From: Rugalucina vietnamica
Taxonomy: Eukaryota; Mollusca; Bivalvia; Lucinida; Lucinidae
NCBI GenBank assembly: GCA_964017185.1
Contig: OZ024876.1
Coordinates: forward strand, 27,000,278 to 27,064,277
Reading direction: 5' to 3'
Length of the DNA: 64,000 nucleotides
A model generated the notes under the pieces. The model saw only the letters and a program-made list of their open reading frames with translations. It had not been told where the DNA came from and searched no databases. Positions 21,361-31,670 of the stretch are shown here, in pieces. The position numbers and the translations under genes were made by a program. Numbering within the stretch: the stretch's first letter is position 1; every line of letters begins with the position of its first letter.

Positions 21361-21551
21361 TGAGCCTTTGCATGAGAAAACCAACACAAACCGGTCTGTA
21401 CAGTCACAGAAGTAGGCTAGAAGCTAGCAATTTCGGATTTAAGAAGAAGGGGGATTGTACTATCTATGGAGCGAAAACAAAATCGCTGATCAGCGTCGCG
21501 GTTACCGCGACGCTGGTCTGCGCCTTTGTTTTCGCATATGCAAATCGTTAG
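21361..21551 (+). mobile_element. 235-bp hairpin MITE (MITE-235), right end missing
   Basis: It begins TGAGCCTTTGCATGAGAAAA. It carries CCGGTCTGTACAGTCACAGA, AGTAGGCTAGAAGCTAG, then a hairpin with arms GATCAGCGTCGCGGTTACCG and CGACGCTGGTCTGCGCCTTT. It stops after TTTTCGCATATGCAAATCG without the right terminal repeat. Aligned with 30428-30662. Confidence 0.7.
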
Positions 21552-22610
21552 TTAAGTTTTATGGTGCAGCGGCTCATTTCGTATACATTTTTGTAGCATT
21601 TTCAGACAACAGACAACACTGTCAACATACTAAGTTAATGAATATTATGGGTGTTAACGCTAATTGGCCCAATTATGAATATAGCCCCACCCGATTTTGT
21701 CCAGGTGCGCTACATTTTTGGTAATTAGCGTTAATCGCTATAACAAAGTTGTCTTACTTACCCGATACCCGATGATGAGTCAGAATCGTAAAACATATAG
21801 GTAAAACCACAAAGTCTAAAACAAAATCTCGGATATAGACTCCAATACGCATGTTGTTAAGTTAATCGAACTAGCTGTAGATTCACCGACAGTCTGTTGT
21901 CTGAAATGTTTTCGATAAGCACAGGTACAGGCACCTCGTAGACGAAGAGAATCAGATAAGTATCCAAAACAGCACAAAACTTGTGACGCTGCATGGAACA
22001 TTTTCCCAGAAACATGTTTGCACTGAACGGGTTTATATGCTAACGACCGGTGCAAGTTCTGTGAATCTGTATTGATAATTATTGTAGTATTTTATAGTCC
22101 TTTGGGTTTGCAATGTACTGTAAACCATTAATCTATACACTGATATTACACAGTTTTGTTTACAAGCAATGACCTATACAGATTTAAGGAAATGTTTTGA
22201 AAACATCAAAACCCGTTAGATATATAGGTTCTTAGTCAATAAACGCAATGAACATCGATCGTACACCTGTTAATATTCTTTGCAATTGCAGTTATTCTTG
22301 ATTTATATAATTCAATTCCAACAGCGCAGAATTGTTAATTTTATCATGGGGTCTTATACTCACCATACTTTAACATCGAAGTACACGACTGTGAATGGGA
22401 GAAAACTTTTCAATATATCAGTTGGCCAACTCAACAGAGTTGCTTCTTGTTTTCTATTTATATCTTTTTTGTTATTTAATTTTATCCTTGCGTAGTTCTG
22501 GTTAAGTACCCACGATACAGTGGTCCGTCCCGAGTAGATGAAAAGTCGTTGAGACATTGTAAGTCTCATATGAAATCAACAATGGTGTTACTTTGATTAT
22601 ACATGTAAAT
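21552..22610. other. Unassigned AT-rich DNA
   Basis: No gene, RNA or repeat family recognised. Frames up to 89 codons have no detectable motif, and the longest overlaps the MITE-235 hairpin. Confidence 0.5.
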
Positions 22611-22846
22611 TAGCCGCGTCGTGAGAAAACCGGATCTTTGCCTATGCGAAAACAAAGGCACAGATCAGCTTCGCCGTAACTGCGAAGCTGATCAGCGCCT
22701 TTGTTTTCGCTTAACAGATAGTACAATTACTTTTCTTTCTAAATCTGAAATTTCAAGCTTCTAGCTTTCTTCAGTAACTACTCATGCCGTTTTGTGACAG
22801 GCCTGGTCTGAAACGCCGAAGACCGGTTTTCCTATGAGGCGGCTCG
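22611..22846 (-). mobile_element. MITE-235, complete inverted copy
   Basis: The outer ends are inverted repeats, AGCCGCGTCGTGAGAAAACC at the left and GGTTTTCCTATGAGGCGGCT at the right. The hairpin inside is GAAAACAAAGGCACAGATCA, GCTTCGCCGTAACTGCGAAG, CTGATCAGCGCCTTTGTTTT. On the minus strand it lines up with 30428-30662. Confidence 0.75.
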
Positions 22847-22929
22847 AATGCATGTAGACTTGGATACCCATCATCAGTAGCATTGTATTATCTGCTGGGT
22901 TCTACCTTACGCACAAACACTATTGGATA

Positions 22930-24190
22930 ATACCGGGGTGGTGCTATTACATTTGCGCACATTCTTAAAAAAATCGTTTGCTCACATTTTTCATTTGCGC
23001 GCAGAATTGTGCAACATTTGCGCACAGTTAAAGCGTTACATTTGCGCGCATGTTTTCACCCTTGAAGCGACGCTCTGCTCCTACTGGATCCTATTGCGCC
23101 AATAATTTTAAAAGCTGATATTAAAGCCCATTTATTTACAGGGATCTGGGGAGCAAGCATAAACTTTTGGGGATTTAGAGAGCAGATGACAGGGATATTA
23201 GGAGAACTAGGAAAAGTAATTTTTATTTCGGGGGGGGGGGGGGCAGGCAGTTAAGACCCTTCCCTCTCTGGGGAGGACCTCACCCAGATAATCAGGGACA
23301 CACATGGGAGTGAGCCATAAAAATCTTCATTGTTTCGTTTTGCACAATTAACAATGATTTCCATTCAACATAGTTCTAGATCTGATTTTTTAGGATAGAC
23401 CATTCCGAAATAATCAAAAATCAAATCAAATCAAATCAAATATCTTTATTGGTTTTGAAATCCAGAAACAGGATTGTTACCAACTACATACAATCGAAAT
23501 AAGGGAGATCGTTTTGTTTCAACCTTAGCCGCTCGGTACGACGACGGTCGTTTGCTGTGCAGTTAACCGAACGCAACCATGTGACGTCATACTTACGAAA
23601 ATTGTGACGTCCTGTCATGATCTACCGGGAACAAAAACAAGTCGACAGTTATTCTTGAGTAAGCATCTTTGTTTCATTCGTCCATTTAGAGAAGCCGCAG
23701 TCAAACAAATTTTGTCAACACAATATTTCGAATGTTTCAACGTGAATAGTTGTTGCTACGGCCGAATTCCGGTTCCGGTTGACGAAAGATTTTTTTTGTA
23801 TCAATGTATTTAGAACAGAATAGGACAGAACATTTTACCACCCTTCTACCATAAGAGCGACGCTGTCGCATCGCTATAAAAGTGAATGTATTTGTAAAAC
23901 GCATTACTGTAAAACTAGTGAGCAACAGTTATTGTGGCAAGGCAAGTTTTAGCGATTAAACTGGGAATGACTAAGAAAGGTGCTTAGCAGGGCTTGTCTT
24001 GTCTATACAGTCTTGCGATCGCAAACATACCATTTATCCAAGAAAAATCTGATGAGCGCAAATGTAACATTTACATGTACCAGAGGAAATTGTGTGCGCA
24101 AAGGAATACGTATACCCGGGAAAATTGTGCGTGCAAATGAACCACATTTCTTCAAAAATGTGCGTTAATGTGCCGCCACCTTACCGGTAA
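22930..24190. mobile_element. Possible 1.25-kb TIR element with ATTTGCGC motifs near both ends
   Basis: The left flank reads TACCGGGGTGGTGCTATTAC then ATTTGCGCACATTC. The right flank in reverse complement reads TACCGGTAAGGTGGCGGCAC then ATTAACGCACATTTTTG. Degenerate ATTTGCGCGCA motifs recur at 22950-23050 and inverted at 24050-24130. A 14-G run lies at 23230-23243. No transposase frame was seen. The arms are imperfect, so this is a tentative call. Confidence 0.45.
23405..23480 (-). repeat. (AAATC)n tract with reversed polyadenylation-like motif, probable retroposon tail
   Basis: AATCAAATCAAATCAAATC is followed by ATATCTTTATTGG. On the minus strand this reads CCAATAAAGATAT then (GATTT)n, the form of a LINE or SINE 3' end. 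No body was recognised beyond it. Confidence 0.5.
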
Positions 24191-25390
24191 AAGAACTCCC
24201 AGTGCAAAAAAAAAATATCAACAATCCGATGTTGATTCGATTACCTGTTTTCAAATTATACTGGAGCCGGAAATCAGTAGATACAAGTTTGAAACTGGGG
24301 AATCGCGTGAAAATTATACATAATTTGTATACACCCTTTTCATTACAGTCCATGGTAATGGAGCGATGAACAATGAATTATCAAGTAATAAATCAATGTG
24401 CGGATAAGAGTAACGTTATTTTTCGCCGTTTAGATGACATTTTAATTATTAGTTAATCCAGCTATCCCATTACCCTTGGTTATCCTGAGTTAAGACAGGC
24501 GTTCAACGCGTTCAAAACGTGATAAATGTGTGAAAACTTTGCGTTTTTGTCAAAAGTTTGCCGGAATTCCTCTAGTTTAATGGCGGAAAGCTGGACGATA
24601 GCGACGCTTTCAACGGCTTTTATTCCGTTTACGGCTTGTACATGTAACAATCGAAAAAGGCCAGCTGTCGTTTAAGATGTCACTGTTTGCTGGTCAGTTA
24701 TAAGAAAATAAAGTCACTCGCTCCACGCGCTCGCGACTGGATCTTCATTACACCTGCTCACCAAACAGTGATATATTACCCGACAAATCACGTCTTGAGC
24801 AGATATGTTTCTTTAACATGTTAAATCACACAGTCACGATAATAATGAAATAACAAACGTCAATTTCATGCAAGAAGCATTCAATAAAAAGGTTCTGATG
24901 TGCAAACACGGAGATATCTAACGTCAGAAGAGGCATTTTGAAATTGCTTGAATGCTGAAACCCATCCAATTAATCCTTGTTGTTCTCTATAGAAATGTCA
25001 GACATCTCGAGAATGGGCAAAACCTAATGGTTCATTAGCAACACAAACACTTCAGTGCACTTTCCTGTCTGGCTTAAGCATTCTACAAGGATTTCAAACC
25101 ACTGAAATCATCAAGATAACATGTCAGTGTAGTGTAAACCTTCATTTTCTAGTTGTATATTGTAAAATAGGGCGCAAAGGGTTATTTTCGTTTGATTAAT
25201 ATTATAAACCGATCATTGTTTGTGGTTACACGTGTACTAAGATAGGCGGTATATTCGATTTATCCACAATCAATACCTTGAATAAAAATAGAGAATTTAC
25301 ATTTTACAGCAAAAATCATCGTTCTTTACATAGGTGTGTTTTTGTATTGGGAGCAAATGACACAGATTCCATAACAAAAGGTTTGTCGGA
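24190..25390. other. Unassigned AT-rich DNA
   Basis: No gene or repeat family recognised. No frame of notable length. Confidence 0.5.
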
Positions 25391-25464
25391 CTACTCCATG
25401 CAATATACAGACCTTTTTTTCAAGCATAAAAATTGAGAATTCCTTTAGAAAACTTTTAATATTT
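25391..25464 (+). mobile_element. MITE-280, left-end fragment
   Basis: CTCCATGCAATATACAGACC, a T-run, then AAAAATTGAGAATTCCTTTA match the left 75 bp of MITE-280. It is cut at 25464 by the start of a Helentron-like element, so that element inserted into the MITE or replaced the rest of it. Confidence 0.6.
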
Positions 25465-26198
25465 TAGCTCACCTGAGCCGAATGCTCAAAATGTGAGCTT
25501 ATAGGATGGTCATAGTCCGGTGTCCGTCCGTCGTCGTCCGTCGTCGTCGCATAATTCAAAGATCTTCTCCTCTGGGATCGCTTGGCTAATCAAAGCCAAA
25601 CTTAATGTGGAGCATCCACAGGAAGGGGGGAACGAAAGATTATATAAATGGTCCAGTTCGTTTGAAGGGGAAAACTTGATGGAAATGGGCAAATGGAGTG
25701 AAGTTTGTGATTCCGAAAGAATATGGACCTTAGGGGCTGGTCTGTCCCCGCCCAGGGGCTATATATATGTATATTGCCATAATGTTCAAAGCTCGTCTAC
25801 ACTGAAACTGCTTGGTCAATCAAAGCCGAAATTCTAGCGAAGCATCTTTAAGACTGAAAGGGGAACCAATGTTTATATAGAGGGTCCAGGCCACATGACC
25901 AAGATGGCTATAAATAGCAAACACTTTTAAAAATCTTCTTCTCCAGAACCAGAAGTCCTATGATTTTGAAACTAAGCATGAAGCTTCAGGAAGAGGAGCC
26001 CTGCAAAGTTTAAATAAATCATGACCCTGGGATGACCTTGACCTATTTTACGACAAGTTCAACATAGAGCGTTTGAATGGGGAAAATTGTCCAAATGTCA
26101 TTTGAACTGAAAGGAAATGGGTAAATGACTAAATGTTGTTATTCTGAAATAATTTGGACCCCAAGGGCTGGTCTGCCCCACAACATGGCAATATTATA

Positions 26199-26690
26199 CA
26201 ATTATTGACTATTGAGTCATTGAATATGATGTGATATTCAACAGAGACTACCAATATTGACCGAGGCGAAGCCGAGGTCAATATTGGTAGTCTCTGTTGG
26301 ATATCACATCATATTCAATGACTCAATAGTCAACAATTGTTTTATTATATAACACTCTTTTAAAAATAATTTTAAAATAACTATCTTTATCTGTAAATGA
26401 ATTAGTGTATACATTTAGTTTACATATAGTCCCAGCATGACTGAAAAATGTTCATTGGGACATTAAGTCTAAATTCAAATAAACTAAACAGTAATAAACA
26501 TCATTTGTTCTTCATTGGCATTAATGCTTGACAGTAATCGATGTACAGAGCGAGTTCTAAATTTAGTAACATAATTATATTCAATGGGAAAAACCCCAGG
26601 TCATAGAATATGACAAAATATGCAATGGGCTGAAAGCATTGTCTGAGATACTGTCTATTTATAGTTATGTAATAAACTCGTATATTACAA
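26199..26690. mobile_element. MITE with a 140-bp terminal palindrome inside copy 2
   Basis: The stretch 26199-26340 is a near-perfect hairpin. Its left arm contains ACTATTGAGTCATTGAATAT, GATGTGATATTCAACAGAGA and CTACCAATATTGACC. The right arm is the reverse complement with one or two changes. The loop is GAGGCGAAGCCGAG. Helentron-like sequence stops just before it and resumes at about 26695 with AAATCTTCTTCTCTGAAACC, so the inserted length is about 490 bp. Confidence 0.75.
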
Positions 26691-26903
26691 TACTATTCAT
26701 AAATCTTCTTCTCTGAAACCGCTTGGTCAACTAAAGCCAATGCAAATTTGCTATGAAAAAGTAAAAGTAAAAGTAGGCAATGATCAGGAAAAGACGCAAT
26801 CAGAAAGACATTTCAATTCTATAGGAAGGTGGCATATAACATTGTGGACTAGAGTACTACAAAGTGTACATAAATTTACCTTGACCTATTTTACGGCAAG
26901 GTC

Positions 26904-26960
26904 TTGTTTATTTGTAAGTATGTAAGTATGCTTTATTTACTCCATAGACAGGAGAGTTAC
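26904..26960. repeat. Probable retroposon tail fragment
   Basis: GTAAGTATGTAAGTATGC then TTTATTTACTCCATAGACAG interrupts the Helentron-like sequence after GGCAAGGTC. On the minus strand it reads as AATAAAGC followed by a short tandem repeat, the form of a retroposon 3' end. The source is unknown. Confidence 0.4.
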
Positions 26961-26969
26961 AATGTACTA

Positions 26970-27030
26970 TCTAAAATTGGGGTTAAAGTGGGTATTCAAT
27001 TCACGGACATGCTATCCTGATGTAAGATAT
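26970..27030 (+). mobile_element. MITE-280, right-end fragment
   Basis: GGGGTTAAAGTGGGTATTCA then ATTCACGGACATGCTATCC and TGATG match the last 50-60 bp of MITE-280. It is preceded by retroposon-like tail sequence rather than by the rest of the MITE. Confidence 0.5.
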
Positions 27031-27064
27031 AAACAAATGAAATCTCGCATATTGTTTGTTCCCG

Positions 27065-27290
27065 CGGACCCACTAAGAAAATGTGCATTTGGCGCATTCA
27101 ATAATCAAGAAAATATAGATTTAAAGTTATATCCCGTGTTTCAGACCGCTTCAATGAGAAACCTAGGATTACAGATGATAAACCGTAGTTTGCCGATGAG
27201 ACACTAGGGATGGTGATTTACTTTCCTAAGTATTACCGATTATAAACTTAAGTTTCTCGACTTATTGTAGCAACGGCTTGCCATACAAGG
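27065..27290. repeat. AAACCTAGGAT-motif block, second location
   Basis: GTGCATTTGGCGCATTCAAT, GTTATATCCCGTGTTTCAGA, CCGCTTCAATGAGAAACCTA and TTTCTCGACTTATTGTAGCA align in order with 12799-13012. The run ends at CAACGGCTTGCCATA, the same place as the first block (12998-13017). After it, Helentron-like unit sequence returns. Confidence 0.7.
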
Positions 27291-27629
27291 TTAGCGTAGG
27301 TCGCGTATGCGGTAAATTGTTAAAATGTCATTGACAGGAAATGGGCAAAAGTACAGAATATTTATGATTCTGAAAATAAAGTTGACACCAGGGGCTCATC
27401 TGTCCCTGCCCTGGGGCTATATACATGTATATGGCCATAATTGTCAAACAAGTTTATTAGTATATATCCAAGATCTCAAATGAGCGTTTACAGGACCATT
27501 GCTCCTCTGGTTTATGGTAGGTACAGAAACAATGTTTTCCGTAAAACCAATAACTGTGACTGATTAAATGTTTTTTGTTTTTGTTTTTTTTTTATCAAAG
27601 AAGGGCACTTTCTACTTAACCGCGGTATG

Positions 27630-28015
27630 GTTCCTCCCTTTTCTCATTAATATGCTTACTGTTCTTAAAGGATCTCAGTTTAATTTTATTTGCTATTACT
27701 GCAGCTGGTGTTGTGCCTTGTGGCGGCCCTAAAACGTCTCCCCGTACATCATCCATAGTGCAGACCTTTGAGATCAGCGCGGGTATTCTGAGAAACAAAA
27801 AAATTATTATCGGTTTAGATACATTTTCTAACCAAAGTTTAATATATCTGGTCCCATTTTGATTTTAATAGTCTTTGAATCGACTACCATGTTGAAAGTT
27901 GCAAAATTACAGTGATTCTCTTTGGCTCTTTGTTGCCAAATCTACAGGGTCACTGAAGAGGCTTTAGTAGCCAACACCACGGTATGGCCCATACTTTTTC
28001 TCATTATTAGGATCT
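27630..28015 (+). repeat. R370 repeat, single unit
   Basis: It carries TTTTCTCATTAATATGCTTA, CTGCAGCTGGTGTTGTGCCT (27699), CCCCGTACATCATCCATAGT, GAGATCAGCGCGGGTATTCT, ATTATTATCGGTTTAGATAC and CCAAATCTACAGGGTCACTG in the order seen at 20095-21125. Confidence 0.75.
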
Positions 28016-28262
28016 CTTTTTTATTTTTTATTTGTTGGTCTAGAGGTTTTATAGGAACTGCAAGAAATGTTCTTTGTTAATACGTCAAATAACTTCCGGC
28101 AATATGCAGTCGCTGTGCCAATCATTCTGATTAAGCGGGCTGCTCTAGTCACAGACATGTTAATGATAAAATGCATATTTCAGCGATTACGGTCAAATTC
28201 AATTATCGTGTCTGGAATCTAACGGAGTTTAAAGACCTATGAATGCGGTTAGATATAGCCCT

Positions 28263-28400
28263 CAAACGATTGGTGTAGACTTACGTCACAGGTTTACCGT
28301 TATACTTATGAATGAAATTAATTTATTTGACCAATAGGAATGTGCGTGTCATTCATATTTATAACGGTGAATCTGTGACGAAAGTCTTCAACGATCGTCT
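28263..28400. repeat. Imperfect inverted repeat, ~54-bp arms
   Basis: The left arm 28263-28316 has ACGTCACAGGTTTACCGTTA and TACTTATGAATGA. The right arm 28347-28400 has TCATTCATATTTATAACGGT and GAATCTGTGACGAAAGTC. The loop is about 30 bp. The 61-codon frame over it is a shadow of the repeat. Confidence 0.65.
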
Positions 28401-28404
28401 GGGA

Positions 28405-29500
28405 AATGTACGAATAGTTACAGCTCCTGAAACCGGTATAAACAAACAAATCTGCTCATCCGCGTGTAAGGGTTTACTGGTGGGACGTATTTACTGAAAC
28501 CTTTTAAATAATTTGCTTATTTCAGTGACAAACGATATCCGAAATGCTTACTTGACCGTTCGAAAAATGGTATAGCCTTATTACCACACATCTTTGAGTT
28601 ATCTGTAAGGTTGGGTATGGAGAACTCCTGATAGATAATTTTATTCGTATTTGCATGATAGGAACAGTTACGGATATATACGGATATTATACAGATGTAG
28701 CCGGTCATTTGCATATAAAGACGTTAGCTATGACGTCAACAACAACTGCTTGTGGTTAATGCAAGTCACACAAGTACTTATTAATGCCTGCGAATAGATA
28801 TTACGTATCTACTGTACCTGTTATATCCCTAACGATAATCGTCCGCATATGTGCGTTTCACGTCCGTAGGGCATTCAGTTACTTGTTTGTTTACGTATCG
28901 ACTAAAATTTTCTTTACCCGTGCCAGAATGCCCCAATGATTTAATATGATGCGGAATCTTAACTGTGATTGCATGGAACAACAAACTTAAATATGTAATA
29001 TCCGTTTATTTATCCTATTTACAAGTATTTCAAATCATATGTGTTTAAGGGGAAAAGCCTCTCAATTATTTTGGTCAACACTGAATGTCATTGCTCTCAT
29101 GATGCTGTTTCTGGTATACATATTTTATATACTACTAAAAATTTGATAAGGATCACTTTTTCAGTATTATGCAAGGAGACCTATAACAAATATATTTTCA
29201 CAATTCTAACATATATGTGTAGGACATTTATCCATGTAAAGAAAATTGAAGGTTTGATTAAATTCTCTCTTTTTAATTTTTCAACACATGGGTCCGAACA
29301 CATGCACCCAAAAAATTGCCATAACACAAAACAAGTGGGTTGGCCTAGGGTACACATTTTCCTTACACTAATTTCAAGAAACATTTCATCACAAAAAGGT
29401 TTCTTTGTGTGAACAGTTTGATATCCAAGAGATAAAATACAGTTTTTTAAAAATTCCAAAAAATTGTAATTTTTGGTCAAAAATGCGAAAAATATTTTTT
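28405..29500. other. Unassigned AT-rich DNA
   Basis: No gene or known repeat recognised. The 123-codon frame at 29041-29412 has unremarkable composition, is overlapped by an antisense frame and shows no motif, so it is not called. Confidence 0.5.
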
Positions 29501-29502
29501 TT

Positions 29503-29768
29503 TTCGCTCAAAATGTTCTCCTTTGCATTGTGAGTATGAAACTGAAAACCGATTTTGAATACGCACTCTGGTTGGTTCAAAACTTAGTTTTCATTTAAAT
29601 GTGTTGTCAAGTGTTTCACTCGCATAATGCAACTTTACAATAAGAAAAATTCCCACTCCAATAACAATTGTTTTAAAACGCTGTAAAATCTAAAGCAATG
29701 CCCGTAGCTCAAATCGGTTTTCTGTTCCAAACTCGCAGCTTAAAGGACAACATTTTAAGCGAAAAAAC
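29503..29768. repeat. Imperfect inverted repeat, ~60-bp arms
   Basis: The left arm 29503-29558 has TTCGCTCAAAATGTTCTCCT and ACTGAAAACCGATTTTGA. The right arm 29708-29768 in reverse complement has TTCGCTTAAAATGTTGTCCT and ACAGAAAACCGATTTGAG. Weaker similarity seems to continue outward. Probably an old foldback element. Confidence 0.5.
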
Positions 29769-29779
29769 AAAATGGGGTA

Positions 29780-30425
29780 AAAATCGTGTTTTAACCAAAA
29801 TTCATAGATTTCTGAAAATTTTCCAGAGTGAGTTTTAGACATAAAAGTAATCAGAACAATTTTGCGGCTGAATGAACCAGTAAGAGGGGATGAATGACAG
29901 AATTGGATAGGGTAGGAAACAGTGATAACTTCAATTCCAGTGGGGTTACATCGTTTCTGCAAGTCTGTGAGAAGTGCTCGCAGGCACTGCGAAAAAAAAA
30001 AGATTCAATGTTTGCACATTGATGGTTCTGCTACATATGTATAGCAAAAGTTTAAAGACAGGGTTTCTGTGCCGGGGGGTCAAAATACAGGTAAAACACA
30101 GGTAATCAATTATTGATTTTTGGTGACAGGAATAAGCCAATCATATTCCTGTTTTTAGGACTATATATAATATATTGGCTGAAATTTGATGTAAGTGGTC
30201 TGAAGTCTAGTGAGAAAATGACAACTGAATGCTAATCCCCTTTATATAGTCCAGCCCTGTCTTTAAGTGTTTTAAAAATCACCAGTATGTCCTGTGAACA
30301 AAAATAAAGTTTTGATTCCTATCAAACTTTTAATTGTATACTTTCTTTCAAATTGACCCAGTTACCAGCTGTACATTCGATATGAGACGTACTTCTATGG
30401 TACCCAATCCCTGGAATACGAAGAA
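29780..30425. other. Unassigned DNA
   Basis: Nothing recognised. Short minus-strand frames (64-90 codons) overlap one another and have no motif. Confidence 0.5.
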
Positions 30426-30427
30426 AT

Positions 30428-30662
30428 GAGCCGCCTCGTGGGAAAACCAACAATGTGGTTTCCGAACAGGTCCGACACAAACCGACCTGTACAAGCACAG
30501 AAGCAGGCTAGAAGCTTGAAATTTTGGAGTTAAGTAGAGGAGGAATTGTACTATCCGAGTAGCGAAAACAAAGGCGCTGATCAGCTTCGCGGTTACCGCG
30601 AAGCTGATCTGCGCCTTTGTTTTCGCCTATGCAGATTGTTGGTTTTCCCATGGGGTGGCTCA
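30428..30662 (+). mobile_element. MITE-235, complete copy
   Basis: The terminal inverted repeats are GAGCCGCCTCGTGGGAAAAC at the left and GTTTTCCCATGGGGTGGCTC at the right. Inside are TCCGACACAAACCGACCTGT, GAAGCAGGCTAGAAGCTTG, and a hairpin with arms AAAGGCGCTGATCAGCTTCG and CGAAGCTGATCTGCGCCTTT around CGGTTACCG. Length 235 bp. No coding content. Confidence 0.8.
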
Positions 30663-30829
30663 AATGATCTGTACCTCTAGAGTTAATGGAGAAAAATATG
30701 TTACATGAACCATTTCAGATGCAGCTTGTAATAAGCTTGTAGTAATCCATATATAAAACACTTTTGTTTTAGTTTTGTCTCTTTATAGATCATTCTGAAT
30801 CTGGAATAGTTTACTGGTGACACGCCAAA

Positions 30830-31670
30830 TGACATTATTTCACTAGGGGGTTCGGATGGGGGAGAAATTAGTCCCTTGAACGCACGAGTGAAGCGAACTT
30901 GGACACACAGTCATCAGACATTTCAGCAGAGTAGATAAGTGAATTAGGGAGGTCATTCCAGTCCCTGATAGTCTGTGGAAAGAAACTACTTTTGTACGCT
31001 TCTTTGCTAGCTGAAGGTATCTGAAAAGCCAAAGAGTGTTGATTTCTACAACGCCTATTCTTTGGGATAAGGTCATCTGTGGGTATTCTGGCTTTACCCT
31101 TTAGACCTTTGTATAGCAATATAAGTCTACTATCCTTCCTCATTTTCATAAGAGATTCCCTTTTCATTTGACCTAAAATGCCAGTCATGCTCCCAGTTTC
31201 AAAAAACATAATTTCCCGTCACAAACCTTGCCGCACGATTTTGGACCTTTTTCAGTTCTTCCTGGAGGCCATGAGTGTGAGGGTCCCAAACTGAGCTTCC
31301 ACATTCCAAGACCGGCCGCACCAGTCCTTTATAAGCTGTTTCTTTCACAACTGGGGGACAAGAATACAAATTTCTCCTCAAGAATCCGAGAGTTCTGTTA
31401 GCCTTTGTACAAACATTGGAAATATGAGTATTCCATTTCAAATCATTTGTGATAGTTACACCCAGGTATTTTATGCTTTCAACGTTTTCCAGTACAGTGT
31501 CCTCAAGGGTGTAGTTAGCCTGTATCTTACTAGACCGTTTATTTGTCAGCTGCATCATGTTGCATTTGACGGGTTGAAATCTTATTCCCCATTTCCTATC
31601 CCAACTGCCTAAACGATCAATGTCTCTCTGAAGTTTCAATGTGTCCTCTTTATTCTTGATTTCACGATGG
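30830..31670 (-). mobile_element. 5'-truncated CR1/L2/Jockey-like LINE remnant
   Basis: On the minus strand it encodes the C-terminal half of an RT protein in two frames (described below). Recognisable protein starts at about 31666, immediately after where the catalytic YADD-type motif would be, so all polymerase active-site residues are missing. The 3' end near 30830 is not marked by an obvious A-tail. 5' truncation is usual for LINE copies. Confidence 0.8.
30868..31209 (-). pseudogene. RT C-terminal fragment, part 2
   Basis: The 113-residue frame continues the previous one in a different register. TGSMTGILGQM follows naturally on from the -NYVFE region. It contains LILLYKGLKGKARIP, RRCRNQHSLAFQIPSA and YKSSFFPQTIRDWNDLPNS, the usual C-terminal motifs of CR1/L2/Jockey-type LINE proteins. 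The start Met lies at the frameshift and is not a true initiator. An overlapping 77-codon frame here is a shadow. Confidence 0.85.

Larger units (their letters stand above)
25465..27512 (+). mobile_element. Helentron/pearl-like element, copy 2, broken by nested insertions
   Basis: It starts TAGCTCACCTGAGCCGAATG with an inverted partner ATGTGAGCTTATAGG, then CCGTCCGTCGTCGTCCG. Internal units start near 25558, 25795 and 26700. The 3' end reads TCAAATGAGCGTTTACAGGA then CCATTGCTCCTCTGG (to about 27512), matching the end of copy 1. Interruptions are listed separately at 26199-26690, 26904-26960, 26970-27030 and 27065-27290. Confidence 0.65.

Noticed and set aside
29041..29412. 123-codon plus-strand gene
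   Set aside because: Low-complexity AT-rich composition, an overlapping antisense frame, and no domain or splice context I can support.
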